Source: Aquatica leii (taxonomy: Eukaryota > Arthropoda > Insecta > Coleoptera > Lampyridae). Taken from it: 64,000 nt of DNA. Made by a program: the position numbers and the translations under genes. Shown one piece after another: positions 47,161 to 59,942 of the stretch. The stretch covers positions 76,636,520 through 76,700,519 of the forward strand of contig CM069432.1 in NCBI GenBank assembly GCA_035610365.1, written 5' to 3'. Below the pieces are notes generated by a model. It worked only from the letters and a program-made list of their open reading frames with translations. It did not search any database and was not told the DNA's origin. Within the stretch, counting starts at the first letter, position 1. The number at the start of each line of letters is the position of its first letter.

Positions 47161-47998
47161 CATTGAGTTATTATAAAAGGAGATAACATAAAGCATCTAT
47201 TTTCTATGTGCAAAGTGGAACTACTGGGCGTGGCCTAGTCTACTATCAAGATGGAAACTTTGCCAGACCCGGATTATTTAAAAATTAAAGCTTTAACATT
47301 AATTGTATAAATTTTTCAAATCAACAATTTGTATGTTAATAAACAAAATTAAAATAAATGATCAAATTACTTAAATTTATGCTTAAAAAAAAGGTAACTC
47401 ATATAATTTCAGACGTTTAATCATAATTCTAAAGTTCAAATACTGTAATTTCTTAAGAAAATTATTAAACTGAAGATTCGTGGTTTTACGCAATTAGGCA
47501 ATTACTAACTTTATTAGTCTAAAGTACGAAATTTTTTTTGGATTATAGCTAATTTAGTCAAAAAAAAAAATTATGAAATTTCTTAATAATGTGCAACATT
47601 TCAAATGAAAACGGTAATCTAACATTTAAATTTTATTAAAATAGATTTTTAATAACCAAACTAAGAAAAAATTAATCGGGGTGTCAATTTATAAATTTCT
47701 TTAATACTGTTTTGCTTATATTGTGTACATACCTGTGAAATGTAATTTCCAATAATACCTTCATATTTACACCTTTTCTACTATTTACTACGTAAAACAT
47801 ACAAAACCATTATGTTTTAAATGTTTTTAATTACAAACTAAAAAAAATATCAGGAAACACAAAAAAATCACTATAAAACTTTGAAAAAAGTCAACTACTG
47901 ACAGTTGACTTTAGAATGACACTAATGTATCATCAATATGGCGGTAGTGGTGCCGTTTTAGAATACAAATCGCGGCCTCCCTATATTATAACTCAATG
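47161..47998. mobile_element. Non-autonomous DNA transposon (838 bp) inside repeat A
   Basis: The ends CATTGAGTTATTATAAAAGG and the complement of CATTGAGTTATAATATAGGG form an imperfect inverted repeat. The flanks TTCTTAAT and TTCTTACA suggest a target duplication of 6-8 bp with mismatches. Copy 1 of repeat A lacks the insert at the corresponding place (about 407-420). There is no ORF; superfamily not assigned. Confidence 0.6.
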
Positions 47999-49189
47999 TT
48001 CTTACATAATACATGAATATACGTAACGCATACAAATTGCAGTCTTAGGAATGTTGTATGCGTATTACGCATAACATCATAATATAATTCATATTTTATA
48101 AATTTTATTAAATGTGTAATTTATGAACATACTATACATAACTAGTGATTACAGATTTCTCTCCGTGTGCGAGCCGCAAACTAATAAGTTCTTTATTTAC
48201 ACAATATCAACGGGTTTCGATTACCGTACACATGTATTACCACTGTAACTAATGTCAAACTAATTTATTTAAAAACTAAATATTTACACAATTTAATTTA
48301 ACTACTTTTAACTAACTCTAATAAAATACCTAATACCAAACTACCAAAAGTAATTCTATGTTATAAACATAGTTGATTTTCTAAATAGCTAAAACTATGT
48401 TTTTTTATAAAAATAAAATATCGTAAATATATCTTTTATATTAGCTTTGTTCGTGTCAACTCTATTAAAATTTATTATTTATCTAATTAAATAAATTAAT
48501 AAAATTTTTGAAGTACTATATTATGCTGATTTTATAATGAAATAAACGAACTATACATGCTAAAGACTAAGTACATTGCAGAAACAAATTAAGTGATCAA
48601 ATTTTATAGATTCTCTAATAAATGTATGAATTTTATGAAGTTCCGTATCTATTAAAAAACAAGTGGATTAACGAAAACAAAGCCGTTCGTGATATTAAAA
48701 TAATAAAGTGATTAAGAGATAATGATTAAAATATAAAGCAATAGCTTTACAAGTAGAATAAAATTAATCTTACAAACATACAAAAAAAATGCATTCAACT
48801 TAATATATGGTGAGTGAGTGTGTACTCAGTGTTTTGCAAATAAAAAATGTACCAAAATTTAATTTTTTGCTCGCAAATATTAATTAAAATAAATTAAAAG
48901 CAGGGTATAGTAAAACTCCTTTGTAAAAGTTGTATCTTCGATTGTATCTTAATATTAACTATAGTTAGAAATGTAATTATAAAAAAAATATATATATATG
49001 AACATTTTCTAAGAAAAGGGAGAGAAATTCACTGTTTATCTAACAAAAAAATAGTAACTAAAGCTAGTTTCCTGTTTTAATTGAATCGAATCCTTCCTAT
49101 CCGTAATGTAATTTTAAATGACACATTAATAGTTATTTAGCAAATAAGATTGTTAATAATAACGATTAATAATCGAGATATTTTAACGC

Positions 49190-49240
49190 TTGTGAGCGAG
49201 TGCAGCGAGCGAACGCGTTAATATTGTCGAGATTATTTGT
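49190..49240. other. CpG-rich island in AT-rich intron
   Basis: TTAACGC, GAGCGAGTGCAGCGAGCGAA and GCGTTAA give a short GC-rich block with an imperfect palindromic layout (TTAACGC at both ends). It may be the terminus of a MITE. No partner end was found. Confidence 0.3.
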
Positions 49241-51388
49241 CGCCGATTAACAAACGAGTTAGTTTTTTCGTACGTTAGTAAAACGTGTGAAGTTATAAGG
49301 AAGCTAAAATATACGTAACCTGTTGTTATATCTAGTAGTCGCTCAATATCGTTAAATCAGTGGTTGCCAACGATTTCTAGATTGTTATACAAAATTGTAC
49401 GTTAATACAAACTTATTCATTGGTTCAAAATCATTAGTAATAAGGGTCATTAACGATCTATTTCTAATACATTGTTATACGTTAATATTACTATTAACAG
49501 ATGATCGACGGAACAAATAGTAACACGTTTTTATTTACAATTAATGTTTGAATTAAAAAAGCAAATTCACTAGTAAACATATTTTAATTGGTTCATATCT
49601 TGAAAATCCCTTATTAATGTAATTGAATTGAATTGAATATTTTACAACATTAATACGGAAAGGTTTTTTGTTGTTAGTAATTATTTTACTCATTCATTGT
49701 TAATCCTCAATCACAGCAGGTTATTTAAATTTGGAACATTAGTAAATTTAGTTAGTTAATCAATAAGCTTACTGTGCATTCAATACCCACAACAAAGAAC
49801 AAAAATATAAGCACATAAATAAATGTGAAAATAAAATTTATATATTTAGATAATATAGTTACTGTCCGATTCTTAGATTAGATATTTCTTGTATTTTGTA
49901 TTATAGTTATTTCCACTTATAACGTGTAATGCAGATGTGCTAAATAATCGTTTTTATGTTGTTTTAGTGCAAATAAAACAAATATAAATAATAGAAAGTG
50001 TTACCATTATAATTTAATTTAATTGTTAATATAAAAAAAATTAATTAACAAAAATTAAAATCAGTAAAACAACAATACGAATAAAAAAAGAAGATACAGC
50101 TCCAATATAAAAAAAATCAAAACCAATTCTAAACATAAACAATTTTGTATAAAAATATTAGATACGAAATAAGCGTTTTCCATAGGTTCATAAAAATACA
50201 ATAATTAAACTCAAGTGTTGTCAAGCACAACAAAATTGAAAGTTTTTATTAACTGTTATATGAGTCTTTTTTATAATGCACGTTTTTGATGTTTAAAATG
50301 TAACAAGGTTAATAAATAACAAAAAATATTGCGTTGGCATTGATTACATAAATTGGTGTTTTTGTAAATACACAGAATTGCAATTAAAAATTTATAAACA
50401 AATTTGTTAAAAGTAAAACAAACTTATATAAGTTAAAACTTTCTAGTTATTTAATGTGTCATTTTTGGTCACAAATAATCAAATTTGAACAGACTATTAA
50501 CTTTCTTGTCTTGTCTATGCCTGTTTTTAGTTAATAGATTTGGTTTATATTCCAGTTTCTGTGTTTACTTTATTTTCAATTCGCATCTAACAGTAAATAA
50601 CAGTAAAGTATTTACAACAGTTTAGAATTTTTTTTTTACTTTTTTTATATTATTTATTAAAAGAACAATTACATTAGTTAGTATAATAATGTAAAGACAA
50701 TAAAAAATAATAATTTGTACTGTAATTTTTTTGTATTTGCAGTTTTGAATTTGTAATATGTGTAGCTATTTGCAATTACTGTAATGTAGTTCATTTGTTT
50801 AACTTATCCCGATTGATCGATAAATCAAACGCGCACTTGTGTATGACTATCCTTTTTTACATATTGAATACAAAATATACATTATTAGCTAACCTATTAT
50901 TCCAAGAGTGTCGTTTTGTATGTCTCTGATCAAGTAACTAACAAGGGTAATATGAACAACAAATTTCGTTTTCTTGTACGAACAGTTTTGATACCAACTT
51001 GACGTAAATGTCAAATGTACATGTCATAATGTTAACAAATAAAAGACCAAAGTTTAATTTACATAAATAAGCAAATAAAGAAAGGCTGGTATCAGTGCTC
51101 ATATTTTTGCTTTAAATTATACGGTCATTTCGTGATTTAATGCATACATGACGTCGTCGGGATAAGTTAAACCATAAACGAATGAACTAAAAAGGTATTA
51201 TTGACATTAATCCAAAGCTTCTGTTTTGCTTGATTTTTTATGTTGATGTTATAAAATGTAAAATAATAAATATTTTGTTTACAGTAAAAAGTTCATTACG
51301 TTATTAAAAAAAATAGTTTTATTTTTTAATTAAAGTAGCTTCTGATGCCAATGATAATACGATTAATTTATTTTAAAATTATTTTTAG

Positions 51389-51659
51389 AAATGTATCAAG
51401 ATAAAGTCGAACATTGGCTGAGAGAACTTGATATGGACCTAAGGGAATTTAATAAACTAGCAGCATCATTGACTTGGAAATTAGCAACCACACCAGATGA
51501 TAGTACTGCAGAACATGCAATGGAATTAGGTGTTGCACGCAACAAGTGGAAAAATCAAGTTTGCGCCTCCCGTGTAAGAAAATATTGGTTGAAACCTAAT
51601 CAGAAACGGATGTTGAATTTACTTTGTAGAGGTCCTCGTTTTACGGAAGAATTATCCAG
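51389..51659 (+). CDS. ACE-like peptidase M2, exon 2
   Basis: After the acceptor TTATTTTTAG the exon encodes, in a phase continuous with exon 1, MYQDKVEHWLRELDMDLREF, NKLAASLTWKLATTPDD, EHAMELGVARNKWKNQVC and NQKRMLNLLCRGPRFTEELSR. The helix pattern LxxxxxExxxxxxxxxxxAxWxxxTxxx is the N-terminal helix of the M2 peptidase fold, and exon 3 continues into the family's YPG/W motif region. The exon ends with AG of an Arg codon before GTTAAT. Spacing of the two cysteines is unlike typical ACE, suggesting a diverged ACE-related paralogue. Expected location is extracellular. The unspliced ORF that continues to 51693 is intronic. Confidence 0.85.
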
Positions 51660-52155
51660 GTTAATTACGTTTACAGTAATCACAACACTTTAAAAACCAA
51701 TTCAAATTTAAATATAAAATTTCTTTATGATATGCAATTCAGTTAACTTTATTTGTCTATTTATTTCATGGTAAATTTTCAATTTTAATTAATGATTTCT
51801 AAAAAGAAATATGTAGAATTATTATAATTTTAAAATGTTTATTTTCTTTGAATATTTTCAAATGAAGAAGACAAAATAATTACATAATCAAAAATTGTCT
51901 GTATTAGAGACATTAAATTTCATTTATAAATTTTTAAGTCAATTTCAAATATTTAAAAAAAATATTTATTGTTTAGAAATTAGATATGAATTTGTTGGTA
52001 GGTATATCATTGAACATTGAACTATTTTTCTCTAGTTTATAAAATATTGTGTCGATAGCCTTTTTTATTTAATGTTTTTTATAACAAGTATATAGGATAC
52101 AAAATTAATTTTTGTTTGTTTTTCGTAATTTATTTATTGTCGCACACGTGAAAAA

Positions 52156-52335
52156 GAGATGGTTTGGGATTAGACATAAGTTTCCCACGAGCAGTTCACA
52201 AATATACAATTTATTCCCAAATTAAGAAGTACAAACAAGCTGCTCCTTCAAAATGCGGTAGAAGAAAGGGTCATAAAGATAGTTGCTGTGGTAAAATTAA
52301 AATGTCTAGATGTAAAGTATCGATGCAAACGTAAT
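52156..52335 (+). other. Orphan cysteine-rich ORF, possible exon
   Basis: A stop-free frame of about 60 codons, with no ATG at its start, encodes KRDGLGLDISFPRAVHKYTI, YSQIKKYKQAAPSK and CGRRKGHKDSCCGKIKMSRC before a stop. It is richer in GC and charged residues than the intron around it and does not look like random AT-rich translation. It could be an alternative terminal exon or a fragment of a mobile element. I do not recognise it. Confidence 0.3.
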
Positions 52336-53263
52336 TAAATCATTTTTAAAAGTTTTCTTAGAATTCATTTCTTATTTAAGTAAAAATTGCATTTTATATG
52401 AAAAAAAAACAGATTCCAATAATTTTTATTTTGTAAATCTTGAAATCTAACTATTTTAAGTGTTCCAAACACAAAATTTTCAAATGAATTATTTTTTTAC
52501 TTTTCGGACAAATTTTAACATGTACAATTTTCGAAATGCATTGTATTTAAAAATAGTATTTACACATAAATCTTCTCTACTTTATTTTTTGAAATAACAT
52601 TCTTAAGAGCATTATTGTTTGAAAATTAATAAGCTATTGTTTAAATCGCTTCCTGTAGTAATGATCTAACAACCACTTCTCTGCTTTAGAATATCTGTTT
52701 TGCGTTAGGTACCTAACTAATTATGACATTACCACTTCCAGCCTATAGAAATGACTTATTAATTCTATCAAAAAAGAAACAAACATTGATTTATATGTCA
52801 CTAATAGTTGACCACATAATTAACGACGTTAAAATTGTATTTTTTAAAGCATCTTTGCGTGTAAAATTTTATAAAAACGCATGCGATTGCCGTTCCTATA
52901 AAAAAAATATTTCAACCTGTACAAAATCAGTGCAGGAAACAATAACTGCAGGAGGACCTGTAATGAAATAATTAAACTACGTCAAAGCACATTTCTCTAA
53001 TACATCAAATATCAACACAAAAATTAAAAATTTTTATTTAGAACGTAAAATACCAAAGCACTATTTGACTTAAATATAGCGGTATCAAGTTACCCATCAA
53101 TTCAGCAATAAAACATTGTACCTCAGTTTAAGTAACTTAAACATGAATGTATAGCGTCTATTTTGCAATAATGATCTAAAATATAAATTACAAGTATAAA
53201 AAAGTAACATTTATTACATTTTATTAATAATTAAATTATTTTTTATAAAATATTCCTAAATTA

Positions 53264-54308
53264 TACACTGTGACATAAAAAATTCAACACCAAGAAGGCG
53301 TTAGAATTTTTGAACCAAACTAGGCAGAAATGTTTAACCAGCCAAAGGTAGTAATTGATTAAATTTTCAAAGATATTAAACAAAAGATAAAGGCATTTTT
53401 TATTAAAAATGTGTTAAGCCAATCTGTAATTAAAGCCGGAGAACTTTTAGTGTCTGTAGAGAATTGGTTAATTGCTTAAGTCTTCCACCCATCATGCCCC
53501 ACACATGTTCATTAAGCGAAGGGTCGAAAGATCTGGGTAGCCATGGCAAGACATTGACGTTAGCTACTTTGAAGCGCTCTATAGAATGTGAGGACGGGCA
53601 TTATTCTGTTGGAAAATCAAGTCCTCCAGTTTCTGGAAGAATGGAAGGATATGGGGTTCTACCATCTTCATCAACATATCGGTGGGCATTCTTATTGCTT
53701 CGTATAAATACCAACTGCGACCTGTTTACGTAAATAATAGCACCCTGTACAGTAATTCCCACAGTGTTGTGAACATGCTGCTCAGCAGAAAACTGCACGT
53801 TGCGACGTTCTCCACGTCTACGTTTGACCATCATCATCATGCATTCTCAAGCAGAATCGGGATTTGTCACTGAAGACCACCCTACGCCATTCCATGTCCC
53901 AATCCAGTCGCAAAGTACACCACTCTAAACATTGCTTTCAATGACAAGCCGTCAGCGAAAGCTCAAAATGTGGTCGATAGGACTGCAAACCAAAAGTTCT
54001 AATTTTACGGTAAACTGTACGAAGGGGTACAGCACGTTTTTGTTTGGAAACCATTGATTGGCTATTGATATTGTATCCGAGAATGGGTCTCTTAATGCTA
54101 TTAATCGAAAAAAAAACACAAAAACAAAATAATTGCAACTAAAAGAAATCGACTTAATTTCTTCAGAAATATGCCCGATAATTTCGATTGTAACAAGAAA
54201 TAAAACGTCGAATTTTCTATAACTACTGAATTATTTTGAATTACATTTTAAGTTTGATTCAAAAATTCTAACGCCTTCTTAGTGTTGCATTTTTTAGGTC
54301 ACAGAGTA
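53264..54308 (-). mobile_element. Tc1-like element with 50-bp inverted repeats, dead transposase
   Basis: The element runs 53266-54306 between TA dinucleotides. Inverted ends of about 50 bp (left CACTGTGACATAAAAAATTC; right complement CTCTGTGACCTAAAAAATGC, then AGAAGGCGTTAGAATTTTTG in both) differ at few positions. The - strand carries transposase remnants in order: WDMEWRRVVFSDKSRFCLRM (first catalytic Asp), FQKLEDLIFQQNNARPHIL (second region, QDNAR changed to QNNAR) and VNVLPWLPRSFDPSLNEHVW (third, SPDLNPIEHVW changed to FDPSLNEHVW). Frameshifts and stops separate the blocks. TA target, end length and motifs assign it to Tc1. Confidence 0.9.
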
Positions 54309-54319
54309 TAATTTGGAAA

Positions 54320-54960
54320 ACTATTGAACTTGATTTTAAATATAAGTGCGCGTTTTAATTTTTATGCAAATTTGCACACATATAGAACAAAAAAGAAATG
54401 TTTAGGCAAGCACTTACTACGGTTAATTTTGAACTTGATTTTAAGTATGAGTACGCAACATATAGATTAGATAATGTATAATAAGAAAGTGAAAATGTTA
54501 CTATTTTTGTATACAAAGTTATTTATTTCTAACAGGTGATGTCGGTCGCTCAGAACCCGTACCTACTACGGATAAGTTTGAACTCGATTTTAAGTATCAG
54601 TGAGCGATTTAATTTTTATGCAAGATTACATACGCATAAAACCAATAAGATATAATAACATATCATAAAATAAAAATGTAGTTATTTTTGTATAAAAAGT
54701 TTATTAATTTCTAACGACAGCTAGGTTATGTCGTCTATAGCCCGTAATAGCCAAGGTTAACTTTGAACTCAATTTTAAGTATGAGCGCGCGGTTTAATTT
54801 TTATGCAAATTTGTACACATGAACAAATGATGTATAATCATATACCAAAAAATAAAAATGTAGCTATTCTTGCATAAAAAATTATTTACCGTCAACGACA
54901 AATCATGTTATTCAGATGTTAATGTGTCGTGGATTTTATGCAATTTTCTTACTGATTATA
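54320..54960 (+). repeat. Diverged tandem repeats (repeat D), about 4 units
   Basis: The segment TTGAACT(T/C)GATTTTAAGTAT with TTTAATTTTTATGCAAATTT after it recurs at about 54326, 54432, 54575 and 54763, and each unit ends in AAAATGTAGCTATTTTTGTAT-like sequence. The last unit continues into GTTATTCAGATGTTAATGTG, which is matched in inverted orientation at about 60655-60790 on the other side of the jockey element. Confidence 0.65.
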
Positions 54961-54983
54961 ACACAATGTATCCAAGGTAAGAA

Positions 54984-56110
54984 TGCATAGCAACAATATT
55001 GTCGTGACAAGTTTGGAGACTTGCAACAAGTTTGCTGCAAGTTGACTAAGGAAGCAATAACAAGCTTGTGGCAACCTTGTCTCGACAAACTTGCAGCAAT
55101 ATTGTCATGACAAGTTTGGAGACTTGCAGCAAGTTTGCTGCAAGTTGATTAAGAAAGCAATAACAAGCTTGTGACAATCTTGTTTCGACAATCTTGCAGC
55201 AACGCCTTCCATGACAAGATTTGAATTTGCAGAAATGTTACAATCCCCTGTCATCGCAAAGTTTAAAATTTGTAAAAATATTATTTAAACATGTAATCGC
55301 AAGACTTACTACTTACAGTCATATTAACGTTGCTTGTCACGAAAATTCGTCAAACTTTCAGTAATATCGCTGTACTTTGAAGAAAGGTACAAAGAAAAAC
55401 AAAAAATTATTTTGCTTACTGATATTGTAATTAAATAAAGATTTGTTTCTACAAACTAGTTACAACTTCTTTAGGTATTGCGTATTTGTTTTAATTCTGT
55501 TCCATCTCCACCTGTTCTATTCATCGCTAGGTTTGTTGACCTGAAACATAAAATTAAGAATAACCTTAAATGCTGATTTGATGGTAATGTTAAATAAGCT
55601 AAAAGCAGGCAAAACTTTAATAATTTAAAATCATATTATTATACAATACACAGCATACATTAATGGTCTCAAACTTGGTTACTAGGTTTTGCAAAATTAT
55701 TTAAAATGTTTAATCGAATAAGTATACAAACCTAAGATGCAAACCAATAAGTGCACTAAATTGCAATAATACTCACCTAAAAAGTCTACGATGAGTAAAC
55801 ACAGAACTAAATAATAATGTGTTAGAATACAAACACCATGTAAATGACAGACATGACTTTTATTAACATAAAAATGGCGAGACATGCGCCGGTATTTATG
55901 CGTTTACGCCTGCGTACTGTAAATTTGAAAAAGAAAGTTTTCTGCAAGCTTGCAGCAAGTTTGCAGCAAGCTACTCAAATTTCTCAAGCGTGTGTTGTCA
56001 AAGTTGCCAATATTACCAATATTGCTGTAAACTTGCAGCAAGATTCGTAAACTTGGCAAGGAAAAAGCAAGCTGAAAGCAAACTTTCTGTAAGTTTACAT
56101 GCTATCTGGG
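54984..56110. repeat. GCAAGTTTGC-rich MITE-like region
   Basis: An approximately 111-bp unit (GACAAGTTTGGAGACTTGCA, CAAGTTTGCTGCAAGTTGA, AAGCAATAACAAGCTTGTG) is present twice in tandem at 54990-55205. Related AAGCTTGCAGCAAGTTTGCA blocks recur at 55940-56095, followed by ACATGCTATCTGGG. Its function is unknown. It is probably the two ends of a non-autonomous DNA element. Confidence 0.5.
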
Positions 56111-56567
56111 TTGTCATTGTCACTTTTTAAGCTCTACAAAATGGCGTTTTTAAGTTTTTTATCTGACGTTTCGTCTCCGAGAAATCATTATCAACATATT
56201 TTTTATATATGTTCACAAAAAGGGAAACACACTGTACTCGGTAGATTTTTTATTAAAAATGCATCAAGTATCACACATTATGATTCTAAAGCTAAAAATA
56301 GTAAAAAAACGAGCTTGAATCTTTCTTACTTTTTAGTCTAGTAGGCGTTGGAACAATTGCAATATTTCTATTTCATCTGTCACCTTATTGTTAAAAACGT
56401 TGTAGCGTATTTTGGAGTTGACTTTGTTGTGTATTAAGTCTTGTCGTTAATAATATTACTAATTAGTTAGTTTATTATTTGGTGTTTTTGATTAATTTAT
56501 TTATGTTACGATAAAAAGAGAAAGTTTCACAAACAAAGAAACATTTGATAAACTGACTTGTTACTTC

Positions 56568-57330
56568 TTGTGTCACAAATATTGTGTAGCTGCTGAGGAG
56601 ATGTATTCTGATAATTATCCTGAACAAAAACAATCTGAGAAATCTATTTTTAGACGTTTGGTATTTAATTTAATGCAATTTGGTTATATAAAACACCTGT
56701 TTTATTTCGTAAAAAGCAATCCAACAAGAAAAATTGTTCTAGTACCCGTTTTTAACAATGTTAAAATTTTAACAAAATTAATTAAGCGTCAGACTGGGGT
56801 AGCTAGATCTACAGAATAAATGTCATCCTTATAAAATTAGACTTTGTTAGGGTTTTAGTTCAGTTTTAGTAATGTTGACAAGAGATGGCATTTTAAACCG
56901 ACGTAACAAACATTATTGAGCGACAGACAATCTACATTTAAAAAAGCAGCAAAGCAGCAACATTGATTTGGTTTTAATATGTGGATAGGCGTTTTGAGTG
57001 GCAAAATAAAAGAGCTTTTTATTTAACACAACAATTTAAATTACGAAAAGTATCTCCACCTGCTGAAAACTGATTTAGAGCATACCTAAAATGAATTACC
57101 TTTAGCAATTGTTAAAAACTGCTGGTTTCTACCAAATGGTGTCACGGAACATAATTGATGAAATGTCGGAAATATTTGTCGCAGAGGTTTCCAGAAAAAT
57201 GGTTTAGAACTTACAGTGAAGCAGCTTATCAAATTTAAGTACGTTGGGTTTACTTCTCTGAGGTTATGTAAAAAACCAAGTGTATGATGAAATTTTTGAA
57301 AATGAAGAACTGTTATTGTTTGCATTGGTT
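56568..57330 (+). pseudogene. mariner-like transposase remnant with DUF4817-type start
   Basis: The N-terminal part reads CHKYCVAAEEMYSDNYPEQK, KSIFRRLVFNLMQFGYIK and, after a degenerate stretch, ILTKLIKRQTGVARSTE, resembling the DUF4817 helix-turn-helix region fused to many insect mariner-like transposases. From about 56960 the + strand reads FNMWIGVLSGKIKELFI, LNYEKYLHLLKTDLEH and NELPLAIVKNCWFLPNGVTE, which matches the NVWAGI...YLxFLxxxL...WFQQDGAPxH part of the catalytic core with the key Asp lost. Stops interrupt it. The third catalytic region is not recognisable. Confidence 0.55.
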
Positions 57331-57774
57331 ATAACAGTAGTCAATACAATCACATCGGAAATGTTAGACTATGTTTTAAATTGTACATTAAAGAGACCAT
57401 ACTTGTGTCTAGAAAGTAATGTCAACATATTTGAACACTCGTAATAACTTTTTGACATTTTGTTGCAACTTCTACTTGATTAAAAAGTAAGAAGATATTA
57501 AAACTTATTTTATCGCTATTTTCTGCTTTATTTTATTTAAAAAATACTTTTTACAATATTCTTTAAGTTATTACCATCTGATCCTTTCATTAGATCAATG
57601 AGCAATTTTGTTCTAACCTGAATTGTTAAGTTTGATGATTCTTAAAGATAAGGACTTACACACTAGTTTGCTTTGTGTTCCAATAACTTTACTTCACTAA
57701 ACATGTAGCTCAAATACCGCACAATGCTCTACTTCGCACTATTACTATTTCACTAACTCAAAAGGCTTGATACG

Positions 57775-59860
57775 CTGGAGTCTTTTCACTAAGTTTGTGT
57801 TATCCAAGAGCTGGATGGCCTTGACATTTACCCGGTTAAGTAGCCTTTGTTCGTGGGTACTAGCAAATTTAGCGATGGTTTAATCAACAGTCTCCATTTG
57901 AAGGTCCCGGTAGATACCCCAATTTTGACTGTACCAGGATGCATGGTGTTCTTTAGTGCTTTGTTCTAAAAACGTTAGATCACTTGTATGTTGCTGCCAC
58001 AATCCTAGAGTTAAATGCCGCAGGTCCAAACAGGTTTCAGTATTTGTTAGTGTAAGAGCAGCTTGTTATATGTAGACAACTTGGAATTTCTTCCAAGAAA
58101 CCAATACATTTTTTTTCAGTTTGGTGCCGGATGGGTAAGTGTTGTTTTCGTTTATTAGTAAAGCCTACATGTAATGACTTATTTTCGTTTTACTTGATTT
58201 GCCCAATTTTAGTCCACTAGTTAATTTTATCAATATAGGTTTGGAGTTTTTTGATGGCCTCTTCATAGTGTTGTTCCGACGGCAATGACTGCGGTGTCGT
58301 CAGCGAATGTTGCTATTGTTTTATGTTTAAGATATCACGAGTACCTATATAATAGATAAACTACTGGACACTACCTTGTGGCACCCCTGCTCAGATTTCC
58401 TTTAGTTCTCAGTAAGCAACTTTGTGTTTAATTTTAAAATTTCTCTATAATAAATATGATTGTAAACGCTGTGAAAGTTGTTGTCGCAGAAACAGGTAAA
58501 GTTTAAAAACAAGCCTTCATCCATACTTTGTTAAAAGCCTGAGCAACGTCGAGAAAGACGGTGGAGCAGGTTTTTTTTTATAGTGATGAGAAAGTATCAA
58601 ATTCTTTTTTTTCTACTATGGGTTTTAGTCTCTTGAGGAGTATTTTTTCATATAATTTTTTTGTGCTGATACGTCATTAGAAGGTTTGTGAATCATGATG
58701 GTTTCTGTTGCTTTCCATATCTTGCGAACGTACTTCAATCTGGAAGATGCGTTAATAAGATTGGTCAATTTTACATAATTGTTCTGGGTAGTTGCGTCAA
58801 AACTTCACCGGTGATTAGGCCAAAACCATGGGTTTTTTTGGGTTAATATTTGTTTTAATTTAATCTAAGGTTGCTTTCAGTAAAGTGGTTCTGATGATAA
58901 TTTCTTCTTGTTCTGGTATAATCCAGCCTTGTTCTTTTCTATCATTTGTTTAGAAAATGCTTTCAAAATGTTCTGCAAACCTACAAGCTTTTTGGGTATT
59001 GCTTTGTCTCTTTAGTCGCTTGGTGGCCTTTCAATGTGAGTAATCAGTTACCATTAGTTAACTCACTCAGATAATCTCCAATTACTTCATTTTTGATATA
59101 TTGAATCTTGCGCTTTAGTTGCTGAGTTGCATTATTCAAAGCTGTTCTATCAGTTAATGCTCTGGTTTGTTGCCATTTCCGTCTGAGTTGCCTTTTTATT
59201 GCGATAGGGTTTGTAATTTCTTTTGGATAAGTATTTCCTTTTGTTCTAAGAGTTTGTGCAGGAGTGCTATCCGATGCTGCTTGTTGTATTTTTTTAACGA
59301 ATTTGTCATCTAGCTGCTCTTTTATTTTAAGTGAAACGGAAAGGTTGATTTTTTAAGATAGATTTTGAAGCTTTCCAATCTCTTCTCTTGTTAGCTAGAT
59401 TTGGTAGGTTTTCTTTTTGGTTTACACTATTAATGTAAGAAGTATTAGAGAATTATCTGAGTCCATATCCCATGCTTTTTTAATTTGAACATAATTTGAT
59501 GAGATATTCCTGATTACAACGAAGTCTACGACATCAAAAATTTTGTAAAAGTCAGTAGGCCAATAGGTTGGCTTCTTAATTAATAACACTTCGCATTTAA
59601 GCTAATTAGTTGCTGCTAAAAGTTCTTTATCTTTTTAATTGTAGTTAGTTTAGATACCCAATGTGTGTGCTGTGCGTTCAAGTCATCTCCGATGATGAAT
59701 GTATTTCCTTGGTTATTGACAAAATCTGCATATTGTTCTTTTTTTATAGAATATCTTGGTGGGCAGTATATTGGCGTGACTGTTAATTCATATGTTTTTG
59801 TTTCAATGTTGACAGATGTGGCTTGTATTTTTATTCGTTGGTAACCCATCTCTTGATGAT
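57775..59860 (-). pseudogene. jockey ORF2: endonuclease and reverse transcriptase
   Basis: The endonuclease part reads IKIQATSVNIETKTYELTVT, IYCPPRYSIKKEQYADF and GNTFIIGDDLNAQHTHWVSK, where the usual GDFNAKHxxWGS has GDD. The RT part includes RALTDRTALNNATQQLKRKI, AGVPQGSV (near 58385) and an intact catalytic FADD (58296-58307, context TIATFADDTA). The C-terminus (58040-57775) reads LRHLTLGLWQQHTSDLTFLE and HEQRLLNRVNVKAIQLLDN with LQRIKPFELV at the end. Many stops and shifts exclude function. Confidence 0.85.
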
Positions 59861-59942
59861 GTAAGATGTATCCCTTTATGATAAATGCACTCCCCTTTTT
59901 ACTGTATTGTCCGGGTGGATTCTGTGATAGACCATATGTCCT

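Larger units (their letters stand above)
46183..48168 (+). repeat. Dispersed repeat A, copy 2, with two insertions
   Basis: It matches 1-574 in the same orientation from TAATTTGGTA to ATTTCTCTCCGTG. It is interrupted by the hammerhead element (46418-46980) and by an 838-bp MITE (47161-47998). Removing both restores the copy 1 layout. Confidence 0.85.
15127..51388 (+). other. ACE-like gene intron 1 (about 36 kb)
   Basis: It starts GTATGT at 15127 and ends TTATTTTTAG at 51388. It holds most of the mobile elements listed here, in both orientations. Stretches not otherwise listed (for example 15921-18120, 31320-34190, 48170-51380) are AT-rich and show no gene or RNA that I recognise. A repeat B copy lies at about 17290-17700, inverted relative to 2850-3330. 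Confidence 0.7.

Noticed and set aside
53464-53873. Two + strand ORFs of 63-89 codons
   Set aside because: Both are antisense to the dead Tc1-like transposase encoded on the - strand.
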